Assembly (NCBI GenBank): GCA_036342255.1
Contig: JAZAUS010000033.1
Location: forward strand, 1 to 7,473
DNA length: 7,473 nucleotides
Reading direction: 5' to 3'
Source: RUG11198 sp036342255
GTDB taxonomy: Bacteria > Bacillota_I > Bacilli_A > RF39 > UBA660
Every line of letters begins with the position of its first letter. Position 1 is the stretch's first letter. Of the stretch, positions 1 to 7,473 are shown one piece after another. The notes under the pieces were generated by a model. The model was not told the DNA's origin. It saw only the letters and a program-made list of their open reading frames with translations, and made no database searches. The position numbers and the translations under genes were made by a program.

Positions 1-181
1 TATTGCAACGATATCTAATTGGAATGCTATTGATGATGCTATTATATCGGTTCCTTGTCAGAATGATGGCACAAAAGTTATAACAATTACAGTAACAGCA
101 GATGGAGCAATTAGAGTATATTCATCAAAAGCAATTCATGGCTGGTATAGAGCATTTATATGCGTGCCAAGCAGTTCATAA
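1..181 (+). CDS. C-terminal end of an upstream phage structural protein (tail-fibre-like), partial
   Basis: An open frame enters from the left edge (first full codon at 2) and ends at TAA 179-181, giving 59 residues. The fragment is rich in beta-strand-forming residues: a run of alternating hydrophobic residues (KVITITVTADGAIRVY), then HGWYRAFICVPSSS at the very end. A short beta-rich C-terminus ending in an aromatic/arginine motif is common in phage tail fibres and minor tail proteins, and the neighbouring tail genes fit that. This is inference from context, and no family is recognised with certainty. The fragment has no in-frame TAG and its single glutamine is CAG, so it does not show which code it uses. 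It is followed closely by an intrinsic terminator, so it ends a transcription unit. Confidence 0.75.
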   Translation, partial: IATISNWNAIDDAIISVPCQNDGTKVITITVTADGAIRVYSSKAIHGWYRAFICVPSSS

Positions 182-204
182 TTAAATTTATAAATAAAAT
201 TATT

Positions 205-239
205 AAAAGGTTCTCTTTAATTATAAGAGAACCTTTTTT
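205..239 (+). terminator. Rho-independent terminator after the upstream gene
   Basis: A perfect 13-bp stem (left arm AAAAGGTTCTCTT 205-217, right arm AAGAGAACCTTTT 225-237) encloses a 7-base loop, TAATTAT. The right arm runs into a T tract (234-239). It lies 24 bases beyond the stop of the upstream gene and about 80 bases before the next start. It therefore probably separates the upstream transcript from the four-gene tail operon. The A/T-rich base of the stem would also work partly on the opposite strand, but no minus-strand gene needs it. Confidence 0.9.
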
Positions 240-240
240 A

Positions 241-304
241 TTTGGTCAAAAACAAATAAAATAAAACATTATTTTTTAATCTATAAAGAAATAAAAAATA
301 TTAT
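241..304 (+). promoter_or_regulatory. A/T-rich leader, possible promoter of the tail operon
   Basis: This gap between the terminator and the first gene of the operon is almost entirely A and T and encodes nothing. Because a terminator precedes it, a promoter is expected here. TATAAA at 282-287 could be a -10 box, and TTGGTC at 242-247 resembles a -35 box, but the two are too far apart (34 bases) to pair. No good -35 lies 16-18 bases upstream of the TATAAA. A phage-specific late promoter is equally possible. The location is an inference; the exact elements are not identified. Confidence 0.25.
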
Positions 305-313
305 AAAGGGGGA
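305..313 (+). promoter_or_regulatory. Ribosome binding site of gene A
   Basis: AAAGGGGGA lies 8 bases before ATG 322. It is purine-rich and complementary to the 16S rRNA 3' end, and fixes the start at 322. The out-of-frame ATG at 314-316 overlaps the end of the site and is too close to be used. Confidence 0.7.
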
Positions 314-321
314 ATGTTTCT

Positions 322-3318
322 ATGGCAGGTTTAGGAAATAACTTATACCCACCAATATTTAAAAAAGCATATATACCAGCATTTGATAAAAATGGAGAAT
401 GTTTAGTTTATTTTTCTTTATCAGTATATAATTCATTAAATGATTTTGCTCATTATAAAAATGCTAATGGAGAGATCGCTTCAAAAGGCGTTGCTGATTT
501 AGTTCAAATTTCTATTCAAAATCAAAATACTAATTATTCAGCTTTAAATTTAAATCGTTATCCATCTGGAATTATGAATACTACAATGTATGAAGATACA
601 TCGTTAAAAACAGATGAAAGATATTATGTAAAAATTAGTGCTCAAGATTTAGAAGGAGAAGAATTTTTATCTGGGCAATATTATAAATTACAAATTCGTT
701 TTACCAATGATTCACTACCATTGCCAGCTTAGAATGAAGTATTAGACGAAAGTTGGTATAATAGTCATCTTGCTAATTTTTCAGAATGGTCTCAAGTTGT
801 ACTTATTAAAGGTATTCAAAAACCAAAATTAAAATTAAGAAGTTTTGATAGCGATGCGGAAGAGCGAACTTTTACATTGCAAGATATATATTTAGTAGGG
901 ACAGTTTAGTTTGGGGAACAAGATAATGAATATTTAAAAAAATATAGAATATTATTATATGATTCTTAGAATCAAATAATTGAAGATAGCGGGGAAAAAT
1001 ATTCTAATATTTATACAAATCCTAATGAAATTTATTATAAAATCAAGTACAATTTAAAAAATGAAGAAACCTATACAGTAAAATTTGAACTTCAATCAAA
1101 TAATTTATATGAATGGACCGAAGAATATACTTTTACAATGTAGCTTGTATAGTATACAACTTTAGATTCTAATAATTATAAAATTTAGGCTTAGGCTGAC
1201 AATAGCGGCGGCCGCATTAAAGTAAAAGTAACATCTCAAGAAAAACCCAGCTCATTAGGTATGAATTTAATTATTAGACGAAGTTCTAGTAAAGATAATT
1301 TTGATGTATGGGAAGATATGTATACTTTTTTAGCATAGCCTACTCATGAAATAAATTTAGTTTGGTATGATAAAACTGTTGAAAGTGGAATATGGTATAA
1401 ATACTCTTTACAACAAAGAAATTTATAGGGTTTCCGCTCTAATTTTATTGAATATCAAACTCCTGTTATGTGTGTATTTGAAGATATATTTTTAGTAACG
1501 GCATAGAATCAATTAAAAATAAGATTTAACCCTCAAGTAAACAATTATTCGCATGTTATAGCAGAATCTTTAACTCAAACAATAGGTTCTAAATATCCTT
1601 TTATTAGAAGAAATGGAAATGTTGATTATCGAACTTTTTCATTAAGTGGAACTATTACTTATTTTATGGATGCAAGATAGAATGGTATGCATGCTTCTCC
1701 TCTTGATTTATATGGAACTAATTCAATAGCAGGGAAAAATAAATACGATGAATATAATTCTAGACATGGTATTGATATGTATAATAATTCCATATATGAA
1801 AGAGATTTTAGATAGAAAGTAATTGAATTTTTATATAAAAATAATGTCAAATTATATAAATCAACAACTTAGGGCAATATATTAGTTAAATTAATGAATA
1901 TTAGTTTTACACCTAATAATACATTAAGTAGACATATATACGATTTTACTTGTACTGTTCAATAGGTAGATTAGTTTACTGTTGAAAATTGTGATAAATA
2001 TAATATTCAAGATAAAGGATAGTATTCTAATAAAACAGAAGTTAATCTGACAAGGCAGGGACAAGTTATGATTCCTGATTATAATTTATATTATAAAACT
2101 ACTATTAATGATAATGATGCAGAAGATGTTTATAAAAATCGGCAAATATATAATAAAGATTCTAGTTTAACTTTTGGAGGTGGTTATGATAATAGTTTAA
2201 CAAGTGGTTAGATTATTAAAAATTATATTGCTCCAAAATATTATAATTTAAAAACAGATTTGATTGATATAAAAGTTGATTATTTGTCTTATTTAAAAAT
2301 AGAACTTACTTCTCCTCCATATTTAATTTCTAAAAATAGTAGTATGGGATTAAAAATTTGTGAAGGATCTGAATAGCCAATATATTTAGGGCATTTAGTA
2401 AAAATAAATGGATAGATTATTGTAATTGGACCAGAAGGTATTTATGAATTGGCAGATAGTACGACAAAAGTTCAAACTTTATCATTTGTATCTTCTCAAG
2501 AAACGGGAGTAATTTCTTATGAAGCTGTTGTTGTAGAATTTGAACAATCTTCTTTGATTCCTAAAACGTATGAAAATATTTATAAAATTGGACAGTTTTT
2601 TGGTTTCTTTAAAACATTTGATTCAATTTTTAAAAAAATTTATTCAAAATATTATTATGCTTCTTATCAATCTATAAAAGGTATTGAACAAGACCAAGAA
2701 GATTTAAAATTAAATATGTCTCAAGAATTACAACAGGTAAAAGGGATGAGAATATATGCTGCTCCAAATACAGTAGTAAGAGTTAAAGAAGCGCAAGATA
2801 ATACTAATGCAAGTGAAAATAATTATGATACTTTTTTAATAGGACCAACAGGATTGTTAGAATTTTATGATGAAAATACTAATATAAAAGGAGTTTATAT
2901 ATAGGGTATAAAACTTCGTAAAAATAATAATAAAGATATTGAACTAACAGATAGTGAATATTATTATGAATTAAACGATTCTGATTATTATTATTCTTCA
3001 TTAGAAGAGATTACAAATCCTAAAAAGAATCATGTATATACGATTGTTGATAAAGAAAGCTTAAATATAATTAAAACAAGATTATTTTCAACAGCAGAAG
3101 AAAATATGCAAGGAGTAGTTTTAGTTGAAAATGAAGAAATTGCAGCAATAAATTATGAAACAGCTTAGTTAATGGGGAAAGCTTTATCCAATATTACAAC
3201 TTGTATTTATTATGGCGGCGGGTGGTATCTATTTTCACCCTAGGAACAAATGGTTATGGGAGTACCTATATAGGCTATCATTGATTATTATTGTCAAATT
3301 TTAAGAAAGGGGTATTAA
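322..3318 (+). CDS. Large multidomain phage tail/baseplate protein (gene A), TAG read as Gln
   Basis: With TAG read as glutamine this is one continuous frame of 998 residues ending at TAA 3316-3318. It has 23 in-frame TAG codons and no internal TAA or TGA; under the standard code it would stop after 136 residues. The N-terminus (YPPIFKKAYIPAF, residues 9-21, and FSEWSQVVLIKGI near 153-165) and later blocks resemble conserved large tail proteins of Firmicutes phages as I remember them. Those later blocks are QLKIRFNPQV at 397, SKYPFIRRNG ending near 433, and DFRQKVIEFLYKNNVKLYKS from 495. The region of about 170-390 looks like repeated fibronectin-III-type beta domains. KINGQIIVIGPEGIYEL at 694-710 is followed by a probable helical stretch (about 749-800), then a second GPTG motif near 841. 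The C-terminus (YYGGGWYLFSP and IIDYYCQILRKGY) is also family-like. It probably forms part of the distal tail; the exact role is not known. It opens the operon. Confidence 0.92.
1141..1194 (+). other. Cluster of four recoded TAG codons in gene A
   Basis: In-frame TAG codons sit at 1141, 1150, 1186 and 1192: four in 18 codons, with no CAA or CAG between them. They fall in the linker or beta-domain part of gene A. Translation through this point would depend strongly on the TAG-decoding tRNA, so it may act as a checkpoint when that tRNA is scarce. The positions are seen directly; the regulatory idea is inference. Confidence 0.6.
1208..1215. repeat. GCGGCCGC palindrome, copy 1
   Basis: A perfect 8-bp palindrome inside gene A, followed by A. 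The codons here are agC GGC GGC CGC, reading Ser-Gly-Gly-Arg, so this copy is in a different frame from the other three. It is a local GC island in very AT-rich DNA. Confidence 0.9.
3306..3312 (+). promoter_or_regulatory. Ribosome binding site of gene B
   Basis: AAAGGGG lies 8 bases before ATG 3321, inside the last codons of gene A. Its placement implies translational coupling between genes A and B. Confidence 0.65.
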
Positions 3319-3320
3319 TT

Positions 3321-5447
3321 ATGAAAATTTGTTATAACTATTTAAGTGATACAGACTTTCTTAAAGAACTAAGTAAAATACCAGTTAAAACTTATTTTGT
3401 CCATATTACTGTATTAAGTTGGGATGAGTAGCCCGTAACCGCAATTGAAGGAAGAGTAATTTCTGCTAATTTTAATATAGATGGTCAGAGTTCTATAAGA
3501 AGAACAGCTAATTTAAGTATTGCATTGGATTAGAATATGACACAAATTATGGATGCTGAAAATGTTTTATCTATTAATAAAAAGATAAATGTTCAAATTG
3601 GGTATTATAATAATACTCAATCTTATCCAGAATATAATATTTTATGGTTTCCTTTAGGGACTTATATTATTATATCTTGTGCAATTTCTGAATCGGATGG
3701 CGGTCTGGTTGCTTCATTACAACTCCAAGATAAGATGTGCTTATTGAACGGGTTTGCAGGTGGCACTATACCGGCGGCCGCAGACCTTCATTTTCTTGAT
3801 ACTCTTGATGAAGATGGAAATCCTATTACTATTTATCCAACTATATATCAAATTATTCAAGAATTAGTTCATCACTGGGGTGGAGAACAATTAGGTAAAA
3901 TTATTATTTCTGATTTAGATAACAGAGTAAAAAAGGTAATGAAATGGAATTTAAATAAACCTTTATATTATGTAGAAATCAATAATAATGATTTTTATTT
4001 TGCTAATGAACAAGAGTGGGAGAAAGCAATATAGGAGTCAGAAGGTGTAAGTGCTACTTCTATTTTTTCAAAAGGAAAAGACGTTGGATATATATATTCT
4101 GATTTTACTTTTCCTGGAGAATTGATTGCGGACGCCGGTTCGTCTGTGACAGATAATCTGGATAAAATTATATAGGTTCTAGGAAATTATGAATATTTTT
4201 ATGACTTAGATGGAAATTTTATTTTCCAAGAAAAGAAAAATTATTTTAATAATGCTCAGTCCTTATATATCTTAGAAGCGGCCAATTAGCAACAATTAGT
4301 GCCAGACTATATAGCATCTCAAAATAATGGAAATAAATTAATGGCATATTTAATTAATATGGCGTCTGGAACTTCTTCCTTTACTTTTGAAGATTCTCGA
4401 TTAATTAAATCATATTCAAATACTCCCCAATATGGGGCAATAAAAAATGATTTTGTAATTTGGGGGATAAGGACAACTTCAGAAGGGTATGAAATTCCGC
4501 TTCGTTATCATTTGGCTATTGATACGATCCCAAAAATAAAGTCAGATAAATATTTAATGTTTAATTATAAAGAGTATTAGATAGATCCTTATGGGGTATG
4601 GAAAATGCCAATTATTATAGGAGAAACAGATTTTAGTAATCCTAGTATTAAAGGGGAACTTCCTTCTCCAGAAAGTAGCATGGGACAATATTATATAATT
4701 AAAAATGAAAAAACTTCAGAATATAATATACAGTATTCTAAAAAATAGAATGGAGTCTGGAGATGGGAGACATATGATGCTGAAGTTGAAATAATTCAAG
4801 CTAAAGACTGGAGAACCTAGCTTCTTCTTGAAGGGGCGGCCGCATAGGCAAGGGGATTAGAATCAAATTATTATTATCCAGAACTAAAAGTTGAATGGCC
4901 TAAAATATATGATTTAGTAAATCAAAAATATTATGATTAGGTTCTTGAACATCCCGCAGATATAAATTATTTTTTAGATTTTATTAATACAGGTAATCCA
5001 AAGATTACTTAGATTTCTGTTAAAAATATAGGAAGAAGATCTTATATAGCAGATAAGGGTAAAAGTGTAAATTGTGTATTCGAAGAATGGATTCCAGATG
5101 TAATTATAGTAAAAAAGGGAGATTCTGAAGGAATAAATGAAGCAATTAAGAGAAACCAACGTTTTTCTCAAGTTTCAGAAGATGTTTATAATAATTTAGA
5201 TATTGGGGGATCTAATTATTCTGCATATGAATAGATTAGACAAACACTCCATGAATTTACAAATTATAATGAATCTATTTCATTACAAACTATACCTTTA
5301 TATTTTTTAGAGCCTAATACAAGAATTTCAATAAATAATCCTGATAGTGCAATGACGGGAGACTATATTATTAATAACATGTCTTTCTCTCTTGATAATG
5401 AAGGGTTATTAACAATAAATGCTTCTAAAGCTGTATAGAAAGTATAA
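3321..5447 (+). CDS. Phage tail hub/baseplate-like protein (gene B), TAG read as Gln
   Basis: This 708-residue protein ends at TAA 5445-5447. It needs 13 TAG codons to be read through and has no internal TAA or TGA. It starts 2 bases after gene A stops. Recognisable blocks are an N-terminal segment with GQSSIRRTANLSI (55-67), YQIIQELVHHWGG (176-188), LGNYEYFYDLDGNF (287-300) followed by FQEKKNY, GAAAQ (505-509), NIGRR (569-573) and EPNTRI (664-669). From memory these match a conserved family of large tail proteins in Firmicutes phages and prophages, often annotated as phage tail or DUF5048-like. Its position beside other distal-tail genes suggests the hub that joins tail tube to fibre. That role is inferred, not shown. 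Two GCGGCCGC palindromes lie inside it, both reading Ala-Ala-Ala. Confidence 0.92.
3774..3781. repeat. GCGGCCGC palindrome, copy 2
   Basis: A perfect palindrome inside gene B with codons GCG GCC GCa (Ala-Ala-Ala), preceded by CCG and followed by A. It is 2566 bases from copy 1. Confidence 0.9.
4278..4283. repeat. Incomplete palindrome, GCGGCC only
   Basis: The first six bases of the repeated octamer appear again in gene B, read as codons GCG GCC (Ala-Ala) and followed by AAT rather than GCA. It may be a degenerated copy or simply chance. It is listed because GCG and GCC codons are otherwise rare in these genes. Confidence 0.35.
4836..4843. repeat. GCGGCCGC palindrome, copy 3
   Basis: A perfect palindrome inside gene B with codons GCG GCC GCa (Ala-Ala-Ala), immediately followed by a recoded TAG at 4845. 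Three alanines at this point fit the protein family as I remember it, but the codon choice does not follow from that. Confidence 0.9.
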
Positions 5448-5448
5448 G

Positions 5449-5456
5449 AGAGGAGG
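5449..5456 (+). promoter_or_regulatory. Ribosome binding site of gene C
   Basis: AGAGGAGG contains a full AGGAGG (5451-5456) 4 bases before ATG 5461, in the 13-base gap after gene B. It decides the start: an earlier in-frame ATG at 5419 lies inside gene B, lacks such a site, and would add 14 residues that translate the Shine-Dalgarno sequence itself. Confidence 0.85.
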
Positions 5457-5460
5457 CAAA

Positions 5461-6273
5461 ATGAGTTTTAAAGTAGGACAAATTTTATCCAGTAATTTAG
5501 ATTCAAAATCATTGTTAGAAACGATGCATTGTTCTATTGAAGATTTAGAAACAACTAATGAAATTACTGGGAATAAATTTATTGATAAAAGAATTGCAGA
5601 TATATATTCTTTAAGTGGAAATAATATAGAGAATAATGCACAAGGATTTGTATCTGGCAATTACTATTATATAAAATTAATTATAAAAAGGAAATTTCCT
5701 AATCATAACCAAAATATTACATTAAGATTATCAAATGACCAAGGAACAAATCAGTCTAAAAATTATCAATATGTTGATGATTTTATTATTTTTGCTGGTG
5801 GTTCAACTACATTAGATGATCCTCAATATGCAGTATATGAAACTATTTTAGCACCAAGTGCTTCTTACAGTCAATTAAATGTAATTTTAGGAAGAGAAAT
5901 GGTTGATTATTATACTACAATTAACCCTGAAACGGGAAGTGTTTGGGAACAAGATGAATTAGATAAATACACAGGAAGGATAATAGAAATTTCAACATGC
6001 CAGGTATGTAAAATAAATAATATATTAGGTAGTAGTTCTATCCCTTCAACTTTAACTAAAATAGGTATTCAAGGGCCTTCTGGAATGTTAATGTGTATTA
6101 ATGGAGAGCCTATTAGAATTGGACCTAGTGGAATTTATGAAATAAGAAATGACTATAAGATAACTTTTTTAGGTTTTATTAGAAAAGTTTATGATGTTAC
6201 AGTAGATGGAGAAAATTTAGTAGTAAATCCAGATACCTTTATAGTCGATTATCAATATGAAGAAGGAGCGTGA
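5461..6273 (+). CDS. Beta-rich phage tail protein with GPSG-x-INGE motif (gene C)
   Basis: This 270-residue protein ends at TGA 6271-6273, directly followed by TAA, a tandem stop. It has no in-frame TAG; all of about a dozen glutamines are CAA or CAG, unlike its neighbours. The N-terminal two-thirds show alternating strands with no motif I can name. The C-terminal third carries GIQGPSGMLMCINGEPIRIG (202-221) and then PSGIYEI (222-228), followed by a hydrophobic strand and FIVDYQYEE at the end. The same INGx-I-x-IGPxGIYE block occurs in gene A at 695-710, so the two proteins probably share a related fold. This block is familiar from distal-tail proteins of Firmicutes phages. The role is likely a structural part of the tail tip or baseplate, with moderate confidence. 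It overlaps nothing and precedes gene D by 5 bases. Confidence 0.9.
   Translation: MSFKVGQILSSNLDSKSLLETMHCSIEDLETTNEITGNKFIDKRIADIYSLSGNNIENNAQGFVSGNYYYIKLIIKRKFPNHNQNITLRLSNDQGTNQSKNYQYVDDFIIFAGGSTTLDDPQYAVYETILAPSASYSQLNVILGREMVDYYTTINPETGSVWEQDELDKYTGRIIEISTCQVCKINNILGSSSIPSTLTKIGIQGPSGMLMCINGEPIRIGPSGIYEIRNDYKITFLGFIRKVYDVTVDGENLVVNPDTFIVDYQYEEGA
6263..6268 (+). promoter_or_regulatory. Ribosome binding site of gene D
   Basis: AAGGAG lies in the last codons of gene C, 10 bases before ATG 6279. A GTG at 6270 is in the same frame but only 1 base from the site, too close to serve. ATG 6285 is a less likely alternative. Confidence 0.6.
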
Positions 6274-6278
6274 TAAAT

Positions 6279-7473
6279 ATGGCAATGAATAACAGCTTCT
6301 ATGGAGGTAGAAGGGGAGCTTCTTTCGTTATTGTGAAAAATTATTTAGACATTCCTTCTATGACGAAAGATTTTGCACAAGGAAATTCATTTAAAGATGT
6401 TGCTTTTGATGAATATGTCTTAATAAATAATCCTAATAAGAATCATCCAGATAATGGTAAAATTTTTAGAAGAGGATATGATTATAGTAGTAATAGAAAA
6501 ATTGAAGCATACAGATTAAAAAATAAAGACGAAAATGATAATATAACTGTTTATTCAGAAGTAACTGAAGAACATTATAAAAATTTATTAGATGGAGATT
6601 TTTTTAGTGAACATTCTGAAGAAATTGAAGCACATGGCGCTGAATATATAGGTAGTATAGTTGGACCTGCAGGCAAAGCACCGTTATTAACTATGACTTC
6701 ATATGAGGCAGCTTAGGCAAAAACTTCACAAGATGGATTTGAAACAAGAAAAAGTAATGGTGTATATAGTCCAAATAATACTAATCCTGGGTTAATACCA
6801 GGTAAAGATGGTAATATTTATAATGATTCAATTCAATGGTATTGTACTTCAGTTAGAAATGATAATTTTGGAGATGATACTGAAGCTTTTATTGGTTTTA
6901 AATTTCCTTATTTGGTAACGTAGCTATAGACATCGTGGATAGAACCATATGATGAAAATGGAAATAAATATAATGCATCTACTATTTTCCCTATTTCTAG
7001 AGCTGAAGATGATGATGGTACTCATCCTTATTATAATAAATGGCATTTAAATATTCCAAAAGGGGTTAAAGGTGATACTTTTAAAAATTTAAAAGTAACT
7101 ACTTATAGTAATTGGTTATCTAGCTTAAATAATAGTGGATAGAGGGTAATGTATAATGTAGATTCATCTGTATATTCACCTGCGGCCGCAGATATAAACA
7201 GATAGATTCTTATTTATGAAGATTGGAATTACGATAATAAACAAGAAGGTTAGGTAACTTATTATTATTTAGGTGATTATAATCAAATTACTAATGTGAC
7301 TCTTGCGAATGGAATATTAACTTTTTCTTTTACTTATGAAGATAATAAAACTTTTACATTAGATTATATAAAAGATATTAAAATAGATAACACTGGAAAA
7401 GTTACTTTAGTTCATTCTGTAATAGATCCTTTAACAAATAAAGAAAAAGAAACTGTTTTAATTAATAAACTAA
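6279..7473 (+). CDS. Phage tail protein with GPAG and GVKGD motifs (gene D), partial, TAG read as Gln
   Basis: The frame is open from ATG 6279 to the right edge, giving 398 residues with no natural end in the window. Six TAG codons (6714, 6921, 6927, 7140, 7203, 7251) must be read through; under the standard code it would end after 145 residues. The N-terminus has YGGRRGASFVIVK (8-20), then YVLINNPNKNHPDNGKIF (46-63) and RRGYDY, and later YIGSIVGPAGKAPLL (about 123-137). A second module has NIPKGVKGD near 258-266, a collagen-like step seen in fibre proteins. From memory this arrangement is common in tail or baseplate-periphery proteins of Firmicutes phages. It may connect the baseplate to the receptor-binding fibre; that is inference. 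It carries the fourth GCGGCCGC copy. Confidence 0.9.
7182..7189. repeat. GCGGCCGC palindrome, copy 4
   Basis: A perfect palindrome inside gene D with codons GCG GCC GCa (Ala-Ala-Ala), followed by A, 2346 bases from copy 3. The flanking sequence is plain AT-rich coding DNA. Confidence 0.9.

Noticed and set aside
182..321. tRNA gene, including a TAG suppressor tRNA, in the intergenic gap
   Set aside because: The gap holds only a hairpin terminator and A/T-rich leader; no cloverleaf, TTCGA-type T-loop or CTA anticodon arm is visible.
1659..1850. Minus-strand ORF of 63 residues
   Set aside because: It lies wholly within gene A, has no ribosome binding site I can see, and has composition typical of an antisense shadow of AT-rich coding DNA. 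The minus-strand ORFs at 4974-5171 and 5409-5660 were rejected for the same reason.
2449..2904. Separate small gene of 151 residues
   Set aside because: It begins at a TTG within gene A, in the same frame, and ends at a TAG; with TAG as Gln it is an internal piece of the 998-residue protein. The same holds for 3537-4034 and 4299-4580 in gene B.
322..3318. Decayed prophage pseudogenes caused by nonsense mutations
   Set aside because: Only TAG occurs in frame, never TAA or TGA or a frameshift, and the protein motifs continue intact on both sides of each TAG.
4120..4160. Local GC-richer patch in gene B as a transferred segment
   Set aside because: It is only about 40 bases long, in frame, and encodes a block that fits the family, so it is better explained as codon variation.
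5419..5460. In-frame upstream ATG that would extend gene C by 14 residues
   Set aside because: The extension overlaps the end of gene B, its codons include the AGGAGG site of the ATG at 5461, and it has no ribosome binding site of its own.
1208..7189. Cloning linker or adaptor contamination explaining the NotI-type octamers
   Set aside because: All four copies sit inside uninterrupted reading frames with natural codons on both sides and no vector-like flanks, and the sequence past each copy continues the same protein.

Overview
This AT-rich window (roughly 70% A+T by eye) looks like part of the tail or baseplate module of a tailed bacteriophage. All genes are on the + strand, close-packed, and carry strong AGGAGG/AAGGGG-type ribosome binding sites, which suggests a low-GC Firmicutes (Clostridia-like, probably gut) host. 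Its defining property is the genetic code. Three of the four main genes are interrupted by in-frame TAG codons (42 in total), yet they have no internal TAA or TGA and end in TAA or TGA. Read with TAG as glutamine (translation table 15), the many short ORFs merge into long proteins of 998, 708 and at least 398 residues, plus a 270-residue protein that has no TAG.

Layout. Positions 1-181 hold the last 59 codons of an upstream gene, possibly a tail-fibre-like structural protein. An intrinsic terminator at 205-239 follows, then a short A/T-rich leader that probably carries a new start of transcription. Gene A (322-3318) is a large multidomain tail protein. Gene B (3321-5447) begins 2 bases after it and is a tail hub or baseplate-like protein. 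Gene C (5461-6273) is a smaller beta-rich tail protein that shares a C-terminal motif with gene A. Gene D (6279-7473) runs off the window and resembles the GPAG-motif and G-x-K-G-D-motif tail proteins seen next to such genes. No minus-strand gene, tRNA, CRISPR array, integrase or insertion sequence was found. The suppressor tRNA, or any release-factor change needed to read TAG, must be encoded elsewhere.

The genes probably form one late-expressed operon building the distal tail. Two observations stand out. One is the heavy TAG-to-Gln recoding, which is uneven along the operon. The other is a perfect 8-bp palindrome, GCGGCCGC, that occurs four times in 7.5 kb of very AT-rich DNA, always followed by A, and not always in the same reading frame. 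That points to selection on the DNA itself rather than on the protein.
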